The notes below the pieces were generated by a model. The model made no database searches, was not told where the DNA came from, and was given only the letters and a program-made list of their open reading frames with translations. A program made the translations under genes and the position numbers. This document shows positions 33,981 to 42,300 of a DNA stretch of 54,117 nt, piece by piece (within the stretch, counting starts at the first letter, position 1; every line of letters starts with the position of its first letter). This stretch comes from Carideicomes alvinocaridis (GTDB taxonomy: Bacteria > Pseudomonadota > Alphaproteobacteria > Rhodobacterales > Rhodobacteraceae), in the NCBI GenBank assembly GCA_005473895.2, contig SRJI02000030.1, positions 1 through 54,117 on the forward strand, in the 5' to 3' direction.

Positions 33981-34697
33981 TCGCGACCGGCCCATGACGC
34001 GCTCCGCGCCCCCGCCGGGGCCGGAGCAGCACCTGGCCCGGCTGGCGCCGCACTGGAGCTTTGCCGATCGTCGCATGCTGGACGTTGGATGCGGCGACGG
34101 CAGCTTCGTCCGGGCCCTGCTGGACCACGGGGCGGACGCCGTCGGGCTGGAGGTGGAGCCGGAGACCCTGGCCCGCGCCCGCGCCTCGGGGCTGGAGGAG
34201 GCGCGGCTGGTGCTGGGCGACGGCAGCTCCCTGCCCTTCGCCGACCAGAGCTTCGACGCGGTCTGCTGCGTCTTCAGCTTCCACCACATTCCCGCCGAAG
34301 CGCAGCCCGCCATGATCGACGAGATCGCCCGCGTCCTGCGCCCGGGGGCGGGTTCTTCGTGTTCGAGCCGCAACCGCAGGGCCACCTGTCCAGCGTCATG
34401 CGGCGGATCGAGGACGAAACGGAGGTGCGCACCGACAGCCAGGCCTTCCTCGCCTCGGCACCCGGTCGGTTCGATCTGCTGGAGACGGTGGAATACGAGC
34501 TGGTGCGTCCCTATGCCGATGCCGCGGCTTTCATCCGGGGCTCCGTCGCCGTCGATCCCGAGCGGGCGGAAAAGGCGCGCGATCCGGAGGTGGTGGCCGA
34601 CGTGGAGGCCCAGTTCGAGCGGTTTGCCGAACCGCTGGACGATGGCCGCTTTGTCCTGACGCAGCCCTGCCTGTTCTACAGGTTCCGGCTGGCCTGA
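33973..34697 (+). pseudogene. Class I SAM methyltransferase, frameshifted
   Basis: Frame 1 from GTG 33973 (or ATG 33994) gives an N-terminal half with SAM motif 'MLDVGCGDGSFV', 'LPFADQSFDAVCCVFSFHHI' and 'EIARVLRPGAG'. The natural continuation 'GGFFVFEPQPQGHLSSVMRR' to 'PCLFYRFRLA' is in the next frame, ending at the TGA 34695-34697. Restoring one G in the run of five at 34344-34348 would rejoin them into about 240 residues with the usual 'LRPGGGFFVFEP' motif. Either a sequencing error in a homopolymer or a real mutation is possible. The start overlaps the 520-aa gene by 8 bp, so it was built as the last gene of that operon. It would methylate a small molecule or protein, target unknown. Confidence 0.8.
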
Positions 34698-34701
34698 GCG
34701 G

Positions 34702-35106
34702 ATGGCCCTGCCCACCGCCGCCCTGCGCTGCCTGATTGCGCCCGGTCATTCCCTCATGATCGCCGGCGCCGGCCTCGATTACTGGCATGGTGGCGGCGGT
34801 GCGCTGTGCCTCTCGACCCCGAGCTTCGACCCGCTGCTGCTGATCTGGCTGGCGGGCGGCTGCCCCGCGATGCTGGCCGGGATGGCCGTGGGCCTGGCGC
34901 TGGAATGCGTTGCGGGCCGGTCAATCCTTTCGGCGCTCGCGGGGTTCCTGGCGGCCTGTCTGGCCATGATCTACGCCAATGCCTGGAGCGGCGGGTCCGC
35001 GGTGGTGGAGGTGTTGGCGATGGTCGCGGCCATGGTTCTGGCCGATCTGTCCTTTCGCGCGGTCCCGGCAATGCGCCGGCAGGCGCCGCGCCTCCGGGCG
35101 GGGTAG
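34702..35106 (+). CDS. Small hypothetical inner-membrane protein
   Basis: This 134-aa protein has three to four hydrophobic segments (about 8-24, 43-66, 71-91 and 99-116). I do not recognise a family. It starts 4 bp after the methyltransferase stop, so it is probably co-transcribed. It converges on the caspase-family gene with a 15-bp gap. Composition (Ala, Gly, Leu) and codon use look native. Confidence 0.6.
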   Translation: MALPTAALRCLIAPGHSLMIAGAGLDYWHGGGGALCLSTPSFDPLLLIWLAGGCPAMLAGMAVGLALECVAGRSILSALAGFLAACLAMIYANAWSGGSAVVEVLAMVAAMVLADLSFRAVPAMRRQAPRLRAG

Positions 35107-35121
35107 CACGGCCCGTGGCCT

Positions 35122-37050
35122 TCAGTTCACCAGAACGTCGGCGTCGAACCCGCCATTGCGCCATTTCTCCAGCGCGGCGGTGAAGTTCGGGCCCGGCACG
35201 CCGTCCACCGCCTTGGTGTAGAACCCGGCTGTTTTCAGCCGCGACTGCACCTCGCGAAGGGTCTCGCGACTCCATTGATCGGCGCTTTCGCTCAGCATCT
35301 GCAGGATCTCGCCCCGGTCTTCCGCCGCCCCGCGCAGCAGCATGTTCGCCGCGCGGCCGGGATCGCGGGACACACCCCTGCCTTCGTCCAGCAGGATGGC
35401 CGCGGCGCGGAAGGCGGGGCTTTCGCCTTCGGCCGCGGCACGCTCGAAATAGTCCAGTGCGGCGGCCGGTGTGTCGATGGCGCCGTCCTGCGCCAGCACG
35501 CCGAGATTGTAGGTCGCCTTGGCCGAACCGCTATCCGCCGCCTGGCGCAGCAGGGAAATGGCGCGGTCGGTATCCTGCGCCACCCCCGCGCCCTGGAACA
35601 GGGCGACGGCCAGGTTGATCTGGGCGTCGTGGCTGCCCCCTTCGGCGGCGCGTTCGTAGAGCGTCATGGCGGTCTGCGGTTCCTGCGGCACCCCGTTGCC
35701 GGCCTCGTACAGCTGCGCGAGGCTGACCATGGCACGCAGATCGCCCCGGTCGGAAGCGCGCTTGTAAAGCTGCACCGCCCGTTCCAGATCGCCCGAGGCG
35801 GCGGTCGCCCGCGCCAGCAGCGCCATGTAATGCGGCAGCTCGGGCGATTGCGTCACCGCGGCACTGCAGGCCTGGATCGCGGCCAGCGCGTTGCGTTGCA
35901 GCCAGTCGAAGCTGACGCCGCCATTGACCGCCGTGGCGTCCCGGGGATGGGTGGCGAGCCGTTCGCAGACCGCGCCGGGCGCGGCATCCTCGGGGCGGGG
36001 AATGGTCTCCAGCAGTCGGCGGGCCTGGCCGGCATGTTCGCCCTGGGGATACTCCTCCAGGTAGAATTCCAGCAGTGGGCGCATCCGGGTCCGCCGCGCC
36101 AGCCTCCACAGCCGGTCGGCCTCTGCCCCGTCCTCGGCCATCTGGCCCAGGTTGCGCGTCAGCGTGTCCGGCTCCGTCTCGAGAAAGGCCACCACGTCGC
36201 CCAGGTGATCGCCCTGCGGGTAGCGATCCATGTAGAGCTCCATGAGCTGCGGATCGCGGGCCTTGGCGGCGACCTGCCACAGCAGCGTCTCTTCCGAGGC
36301 GGTGGGCGGCGAGGTGTCGAAGCGGAATTGCTGGGTGAGCGAGGAATTGTCCCACGGCACCTGCCGCCCGCCGGTGGACGCGATCACGTCGCGCCGCACG
36401 TTGATCAGCATCTGCGCGATGTCCTGGCCGGGCGTGTAGATGTGGTTCAGCACCGCCTCGGTGAAGAACGAATTCCGCCCGGTCCCGTCATAGGCCACGT
36501 TGTCGGGCTGGGTCGAATAGGCAAAGAGAAAATCCTTCTCCGTCCCGACCCGGGCCAGCCCCTCGCCCATGTCGCCCTCTTCCAGCGCGGCGCCGAAGGG
36601 GTTGTCGCGGCAGGCGTCGAGGAAGACCAGCTTCAGCCCTGGCGCCTTTGCCATGGCGTTGAGGATCATCTGCATCGGCAGCGTCTGGTCCGGCACGTCC
36701 TCGGCCCGGGCGATGGCGGCATCGACCGGCACGAGGTAGTTCGTCCCGTCCACCTGGAAGCCGTGGCCGGCATAATAGACCAGCGCCACGTCAGACTCCG
36801 CCGCCATGGCGCCGAAGCGGTCGGTCGCCTCCAGCATCTCGTCATGGCCGAGATCGGTGCCCAGCAGCACGTCGAAGCCCAGCCCCTCCAGCGCGATGGA
36901 GATGTCGGAGGCGTCGTTGAACGGGTTCTCCAGCGCGCCGACGGTCTTGTAGTCGGAATTGCCGATGACCAGGGCGACGCGTTGCTGCGCCGCGGCCGGC
37001 ACCAGCCAGAGCGCCGCCACCACGATCAGCAGCAGTCGAAGCAGGGGCAT
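35122..37050 (-). CDS. Secreted caspase-family (C14) protein with Sel1 repeats and peptidoglycan-binding-like end
   Basis: This 642-aa protein has a signal peptide (about 1-21), then a C14 caspase domain (about 24-245) starting 'RVALVIGNSDYKTVGALENP'. The catalytic dyad is His96 ('YYAGHGF') and Cys147 ('FLDACRDNPF'). A helical middle follows, then Sel1-type repeats (about 425-590: 'AQLYEAGNGVPQEPQTAMTL' and similar). A C-terminal helix 'VQSRLKTAGFYTKAVDGVPG' resembles a PG_binding_1 motif. It starts 36 bp after tpsA on the same strand, so it belongs to the two-partner secretion operon. It may process or anchor the exoprotein in the periplasm, but that is inference. Both catalytic residues are intact. 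Confidence 0.88.
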   Translation of the reverse strand: MPLLRLLLIVVAALWLVPAAAQQRVALVIGNSDYKTVGALENPFNDASDISIALEGLGFDVLLGTDLGHDEMLEATDRFGAMAAESDVALVYYAGHGFQVDGTNYLVPVDAAIARAEDVPDQTLPMQMILNAMAKAPGLKLVFLDACRDNPFGAALEEGDMGEGLARVGTEKDFLFAYSTQPDNVAYDGTGRNSFFTEAVLNHIYTPGQDIAQMLINVRRDVIASTGGRQVPWDNSSLTQQFRFDTSPPTASEETLLWQVAAKARDPQLMELYMDRYPQGDHLGDVVAFLETEPDTLTRNLGQMAEDGAEADRLWRLARRTRMRPLLEFYLEEYPQGEHAGQARRLLETIPRPEDAAPGAVCERLATHPRDATAVNGGVSFDWLQRNALAAIQACSAAVTQSPELPHYMALLARATAASGDLERAVQLYKRASDRGDLRAMVSLAQLYEAGNGVPQEPQTAMTLYERAAEGGSHDAQINLAVALFQGAGVAQDTDRAISLLRQAADSGSAKATYNLGVLAQDGAIDTPAAALDYFERAAAEGESPAFRAAAILLDEGRGVSRDPGRAANMLLRGAAEDRGEILQMLSESADQWSRETLREVQSRLKTAGFYTKAVDGVPGPNFTAALEKWRNGGFDADVLVN

Positions 37051-37086
37051 GGCTTACTCTCCGCTTGCCTCGGTCCCGGCCGGGGC

Positions 37087-40000
37087 TCAGAGGCCCACGG
37101 CGCGGGAGAGTTCGATGTTCACGCTGTCCACCGCCGCGGCGACCGTGGTGATGGTTTCGCGCTGAAGCTGCGCCAGCTCCGGGTCGTCGGCCCGCACCAG
37201 CGTGATCGCCTTGCGGATCTCGGTGGCCGCGTTGCCGACCGCCGCCTGTGCCTCGCGCAGGGCGTCGTCGCGGATCGCCTGGCGCTCGGCATCGGTGGTG
37301 GCGCTGGCGAGCCGGCTTTCCGCCCGGGCCCGCGCCGCGTCCACCCCGCGCCGTGCATCCTGTACGATGCGGGCGACGTTTTCCATCCCCGGCGGCAGAT
37401 CGGTGGACACATCGTCGAGACTGTCGGCGAAATCCCCGAGCGCGTTGGACAGGCATTCGAGCACCCGGCTGACATCGCCGCCGCCGCCGGAACAGGCGCT
37501 GGCGCTCTGCTCGAGCGTGCCGGCGATGGTCCGGACGAGGCCCAGCGTCTGCTCTGCCTGTTCCACGCTGCGCGCGCCACCGCCACTCGCCACCGGTGTC
37601 CCGGGCGAGGAGTCCAGCCCCGTGAGCGACACGTTCACCTGGTCCGGGGGGTTGGGCACGACGAAGCCCGGCGGCGGCGGAGGCGGCGGGTTATGCGGCT
37701 CGGTGCTTCCGACATACATGTTGCCCTCGACGAGGGTGATGTCGTAGTTCTCCAGCCCCTCGCCTTCCGGACCGTCGATATAGATGGTGTAGGGGCTTTC
37801 CGACGCGGGGGCCTCGGCCGAGGCGCCATCGCTGGACAGCATCGCGCTGTCGACGCTGTCGCCCTCCACCTTCAGCCCGCGCACGGTGAACTCGGTCCCG
37901 TCGAAGGTGAAGCTGTCGCCGGGCTCCTTCACCTGGTCGTTCGCGGTGATGGTCAGCGGCGCCGGGGTCACGGTCAGTGCCCCCGACAGGTACGAGATCG
38001 CGTAGTTCTCCAGCCCCGAACCCTCGGCCGCGCCCATGTCGATCGAGTAGGGAGAGTCGGAGACGCCCGCCGTCACCCCGGCCCCGCCGCTGGTGATCGC
38101 CACGTCGTCCACGCTGTCGTCGTTGACGAGGCCGTCGATCTCCACATCGCCCAGCCCGAGGGTCAGCGCATCGCCATAGACCTTGGTCTGGTCGTTGGCG
38201 GTCAGGTAGAGGTCGCGGCGGAAGACCGTCATCTCCCCGTCGACATAGGTGATGTCGTAATTGCCCAGCCCCGTGCCTTCAGCATCGCTGGCCGTGATCA
38301 CGTAGGGGGACTCGCCGACCGTCGCCGTCGCGGCGGAGCCGTCGCTGCTGACGGTCACGGCATCCACGCTGTCACCGTCCAGCAGGCCGGTGATCTCCAC
38401 ATCCGCCAGCCCGAGCGACAGCAGGTCGCCATAGGTCTTGGCCCGGTTGAGCGCCGTGATGAACAGGTCCCGGCCGTCGATGGTCAGCGCGCCTTCGACA
38501 TAGGTGATGTCGTAATTGGAAAGCCCGGTGCCCTCGGCATCGCTCGCGACGACAAGGTAGGGGGAACCGGCCACGTCGGCATCCGCCGCTGTCCCCGCGC
38601 TGGTCACCGTGACTGCGTCCACGCTGTCGGTATTCACCAGCCCCGCGACGGTGACGTCCGAGAGCCCGAGGCTCAGCGCCTCGCCGTATTCCTTGCTCTG
38701 GTCCAGCGCGGTGATGACGAGGTCGCGGGGGGTGACGGTCAGCCCGCCGTCGACATAGGTGATGTTGTAGTTCTCGAGCCCGGATCCCTCCGCCCCTTCG
38801 GCGGTGATCACATAGGGGCTTCCGGACACCGTGGCCTCCGGCCCGGCGCCGGGGCTGGACAGGGTGACGCCGTCGACGCTGTCGTCCAGCACCAGCCCGT
38901 CGACCGTCACGTCACCCGTTCCGAAGACCAGCGTGTCGCCATAGGTCTTGGTCTGATCGTTGGCGGTGATGGTCAGGTCCCGCGGATCCACCGTCAGGGT
39001 CCCGAAGACATAGGTGATGTCGTAGTTCGACAGCCCGGTGCCGGTCGCGTCGCTCACCTCGATCGAATAGGGGCTGCCGGACACCCCGGCCGCGGCATCT
39101 GTGCCGGTGCTGGTCACGGTCGCGCCGTCCACCGTGTCGCTGAAGACCAGCCCGTCCACGGTCACGTCCGGCAGGCCGAGGCTCAGCGTATCGCCATAAA
39201 TTTTGCTCTGGTCGTTGGCGGTGACCGTCAGCGGCGCCGGGGTGATATCCGCCGCGCCCTCCACGGCCACGACATCGTAGGTTTCGCCCAGGTCGGAGGT
39301 CAGGTCGGTCTCGTCCGCCGTGTAGCTGGTGGTGCCCACCGTCTCTGCGGCAAAGACGGGGTCGGCGAAGACCGGCGTGGTGTCGAGCGTGTCGCCATCG
39401 GGGCCGAACACATAGACCAGCGGACCGCCATGGACGGATCCGGTCGCCGTGGCGCCCACCGTCTCGCCATAGGTCAGCGTCAGCGGATCCGGTTCGACGA
39501 AGATCACTCGCGAGGTGGTGTAGTTCACCGGGTCGCGACCGGTCTCGCCCGGGGCCCAGCTATCGGCGAAATCCCAGCCGAGCGACCCGGCGAGCGAGAT
39601 GAAGCCCTCGGTATCGCGCAGCTCCGCCGTGGTGAGCCCGGTGGCGCTGGAGCTGGTGGCCAGGCCGGAGCGATCGGTATCCCAGAAATTCGTGTCGCCC
39701 CCGGTCTCCGTGAAACCGTCCGAGCCGGCGAACCCGCCCACCTCGCTGGTCGTGGCGTCGGAGCTGTCGCTCACCGTACCGGTGGAATAGGAGGTGTTCA
39801 CCGCCGCGTCGAGCAGCCCGCCGAAACCGCCCGCATAGACGGAGACTCCGCCGGAGGTGGCGCCGCTGACGGTCACGTCGGCGTTGGAATAGGAATCCTC
39901 GATCTCCAGCCCGAAGAAGTTGCCGACCAGCCCGCCGACTCCCAGCAGGATGCCCGAGGTCCCGTCGAGCGTGACCGTCACGCTGCCCTCGGAATGCGAC

Positions 40001-42300
40001 CTGCGGATTGCGCCGCCGGCATCGCCGACCAGCCCGCCGACATATTCCCCGGTATCGTTGATGATCCCGTCCAGTGCCGCCGTCACCGCGACATCCGCGA
40101 CGCTGTCCTCGATATCCCCGCCATTGACCCCGACGAGGCCCCCGGATCCGCCCTCGCTGACGGCGAGCGTGCCGTCGACCGAAACCGCGCTGATCGTGCC
40201 CTGGTTCGTGGCCGCCAGCACCCCGCCGCGCGCACCGGTGATGTCGGCGCCGGTCAGGAACAGGCGGCTGACGGAGGCATCGCTGTCGATCAGGTCGAAC
40301 AGCCCCGCGGTCGGCGCCGTCTCGCCATTGTCGGGGCGGTTCATGTAGAGGCCGGAAATCGTGTGCAACCCGCCGTCGAACGTCCCGGCCAGGTAGAGCG
40401 GGGAGAACCCGGGCCCGTCGAATTCGCCGCTCCAGTTCAGCGTGGGCGAGGCGTCGATATCGTTGTTGAGCGCCCAGTTTTGGGGCTCGCTCGTGGTGCC
40501 GACCCCCTGCAGGCCGAAGATGTCGCCGATCAGGTAGGGCGTGCCGGCGCCGCCGTCTCCGCCGACCGCCCGCACGAAGGTGGAGCCCGACCAGATGATG
40601 AAATCCGCGGCGTCGAAGGCCGCGATATCCGCGCCCACCTGGCTCCAGGTGCCCGAGCGCAGCTCGAACGAGGCGACGTCGACCGCGCCGGCAGTGCCGG
40701 GCGTGATCGTCCCGAAGGCATCGAGCGTGAAGCCCCCGTTGGTCCCGTTGATGGCCCCGTTCAGAAGGATGTCGTTATCGGCCCGAAGGTTCAGCGTGGT
40801 CGCGGCGGACCAGTCGATATCGGCGTTGATGGTGATATCGCCCGGCGCGCTGCCGACCGAGGAGAAGGTGTCGAGCGTGACGTTCCCGCTGGCGAGGTTG
40901 GCCTCCAGGTCGTCTTCGCCGCCGGCGCCGGGATCGACGACGATGTCGACCGGGTCGAGCAGCAGCATGCCCCACTCGCCCGCGGCCGCGCGGGTATCGG
41001 CCAGGCCCGTATAGGCCAGCCGCCCGGCGCTCGAGACCTCGATGAAGCCGCCGTCGCCGCCTGCATCGCCGCCGCGCGCCGACAGGCTGCCGGCCATCTG
41101 CGTCTCGGAGTCCGACCACAGCACGATGCGCCCGCCATCGCCGCGGTCCGTCGCGTCGGCGCTGAGCGTGGTGGCGGAATCGGCGGTGAGCGTCGAGGCG
41201 CGCGGCAGATCGCCCTCGCCGCCGAAATCTCCGCCGACGCGGATCAGACCGCCGCCGCCGGTGCCGCTGGTGGACAGCTCCGCCCCCTGCAGGGCGATCC
41301 GGGCGCCGGTGATCTCGATCTCGCCGCCGGGCCGTGCCTGCGGCCGCGGAGAGCTGTCGAGCGCGGCGACCGAGCGGGTCTGCGCCGTGGCCCGGCCCGA
41401 GACCGTTACCGTCCCGCCTGCCCCGCCGCCCAGCACGATGGTTCCGCCCCGCACCGCGACCGAGCTGGCCTCGGCCACGCCGCTGAGGTTGATGGCGTGG
41501 CGCGCCGCGCTGCGGGCGGTGGCCGCCTTCATCTCGACCCGGCCGCCGGCCGCGCTGGCGGTGCCGGAATTCTCGATCAGCGCCTCGCCCTCGGCGATCT
41601 CCGTGCCGGTCGGCAGCGCGACCTGCAGGAAGCCGTCGCCCGACAAGTCGAGGGTCACCCGTTCGCCCGAGGCCAGCCCGATGCGCCCCAGCGGGACAGA
41701 CACGGTGCCGGCGTTCTTCACCTTGCCGCCCATCAGCGCCGCGTAGCCGCCGCGCCCGATCTCGACGCTGCCCCGGTTCTCGACCCCGGCCGAACTGCCG
41801 GTGCCGCTGTAGCGGTAGCGCCGGGCGAGGAAGTCCTCGTCGGAAATGTCCAGCGTGGAGGCCACGAAGCCGCCACCCGCCGAGACCTTGCCGTCGCGGC
41901 CGATGAAGATGCCGTTGGGATTGACCAGGTGGACTTGCCCGTTGGCCTTGAGGTTGCCGTAGATGGCGCTGGTCGTATTGCCGGTCACCCGGTTCAGAAT
42001 GGCGCTGTCGGTGGAGGGCTGGTGGAACTCCACCGTGTGGCCCGCGCCGATGTCGAAGCTGCGCCAGTTGACGACGGCGTTGCGCGACCCCTGCGTGACG
42101 TCCATGCGGTTGCCGGAGGGCTGGCTGATCGTCACGTCGCCCGCGGCGACGCTGCCGCCGGTGGGCAGCGGATCGGCGACCAGCGCGGCCGGTGCCGTGC
42201 AGGAGATCAGCGCGGCGATGATCTGGCGCCGGCGGCGCCGCGCGCGCTCAGAACCGGAGATTGCCGGACAGGCTGAGCCGGTTGTCGTCCTGGCCACCAT
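37087..42300 (-). CDS. TpsA: filamentous-hemagglutinin-family exoprotein with MBG/YDG-like repeats
   Basis: This 1737-aa protein has a charged N-region (RRRRR) and signal peptide (about to residue 42), then a TPS secretion domain (about 45-290) with the hallmark 'LVNPNGIFIGRDGKV'. A beta-helical shaft follows, with GLUG-type segments ('GGLVGNFFGLEIEDSYSNAD', about residue 800). Next come an MBG-like unit and six tandem 85-aa repeats (about 1020-1530), a Pro-rich hinge 'PPPPPPPGFVVPNPPD', and a helical C-terminus (about 1580-1737). It is exported through TpsB to the surface, probably as an adhesin. ATG 42300 has SD GGAGAG and overlaps the tpsB 3' end by 53 bp. The helical C-terminus is unusual for a TpsA and may retain the protein at the cell. 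Confidence 0.9.
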   Translation of the reverse strand: MVARTTTGSACPAISGSERARRRRRQIIAALISCTAPAALVADPLPTGGSVAAGDVTISQPSGNRMDVTQGSRNAVVNWRSFDIGAGHTVEFHQPSTDSAILNRVTGNTTSAIYGNLKANGQVHLVNPNGIFIGRDGKVSAGGGFVASTLDISDEDFLARRYRYSGTGSSAGVENRGSVEIGRGGYAALMGGKVKNAGTVSVPLGRIGLASGERVTLDLSGDGFLQVALPTGTEIAEGEALIENSGTASAAGGRVEMKAATARSAARHAINLSGVAEASSVAVRGGTIVLGGGAGGTVTVSGRATAQTRSVAALDSSPRPQARPGGEIEITGARIALQGAELSTSGTGGGGLIRVGGDFGGEGDLPRASTLTADSATTLSADATDRGDGGRIVLWSDSETQMAGSLSARGGDAGGDGGFIEVSSAGRLAYTGLADTRAAAGEWGMLLLDPVDIVVDPGAGGEDDLEANLASGNVTLDTFSSVGSAPGDITINADIDWSAATTLNLRADNDILLNGAINGTNGGFTLDAFGTITPGTAGAVDVASFELRSGTWSQVGADIAAFDAADFIIWSGSTFVRAVGGDGGAGTPYLIGDIFGLQGVGTTSEPQNWALNNDIDASPTLNWSGEFDGPGFSPLYLAGTFDGGLHTISGLYMNRPDNGETAPTAGLFDLIDSDASVSRLFLTGADITGARGGVLAATNQGTISAVSVDGTLAVSEGGSGGLVGVNGGDIEDSVADVAVTAALDGIINDTGEYVGGLVGDAGGAIRRSHSEGSVTVTLDGTSGILLGVGGLVGNFFGLEIEDSYSNADVTVSGATSGGVSVYAGGFGGLLDAAVNTSYSTGTVSDSSDATTSEVGGFAGSDGFTETGGDTNFWDTDRSGLATSSSATGLTTAELRDTEGFISLAGSLGWDFADSWAPGETGRDPVNYTTSRVIFVEPDPLTLTYGETVGATATGSVHGGPLVYVFGPDGDTLDTTPVFADPVFAAETVGTTSYTADETDLTSDLGETYDVVAVEGAADITPAPLTVTANDQSKIYGDTLSLGLPDVTVDGLVFSDTVDGATVTSTGTDAAAGVSGSPYSIEVSDATGTGLSNYDITYVFGTLTVDPRDLTITANDQTKTYGDTLVFGTGDVTVDGLVLDDSVDGVTLSSPGAGPEATVSGSPYVITAEGAEGSGLENYNITYVDGGLTVTPRDLVITALDQSKEYGEALSLGLSDVTVAGLVNTDSVDAVTVTSAGTAADADVAGSPYLVVASDAEGTGLSNYDITYVEGALTIDGRDLFITALNRAKTYGDLLSLGLADVEITGLLDGDSVDAVTVSSDGSAATATVGESPYVITASDAEGTGLGNYDITYVDGEMTVFRRDLYLTANDQTKVYGDALTLGLGDVEIDGLVNDDSVDDVAITSGGAGVTAGVSDSPYSIDMGAAEGSGLENYAISYLSGALTVTPAPLTITANDQVKEPGDSFTFDGTEFTVRGLKVEGDSVDSAMLSSDGASAEAPASESPYTIYIDGPEGEGLENYDITLVEGNMYVGSTEPHNPPPPPPPGFVVPNPPDQVNVSLTGLDSSPGTPVASGGGARSVEQAEQTLGLVRTIAGTLEQSASACSGGGGDVSRVLECLSNALGDFADSLDDVSTDLPPGMENVARIVQDARRGVDAARARAESRLASATTDAERQAIRDDALREAQAAVGNAATEIRKAITLVRADDPELAQLQRETITTVAAAVDSVNIELSRAVGL
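37713..39243 (-). repeat. Six tandem 255-bp repeats encoding 85-aa MBG/YDG-like units
   Basis: The marker CGACATAGGTGATGTCGTA recurs in near-identical form at 38241, 38496, 38751 and 39006, exactly 255 bp apart. Each unit reads approximately 'L-TANDQxKxYGD-(LSLGL)-DV-(GL)-(DSVD)-(SPY)-(GxGLxNYDITYV)-LTV'. The units are diverged at the nucleotide level in most positions. The last unit differs ('VKEPGDSFTFDG') and ends the array; a partial, differently spaced MBG-like unit precedes the first. Confidence 0.85.

Noticed and set aside
35275-42276. A 2333-codon open frame on + across the tpsA/caspase region
   Set aside because: It is antisense to well-supported genes, has a shadow composition (His/Arg/Gly/Val-rich, no domains) and arises from high GC content.
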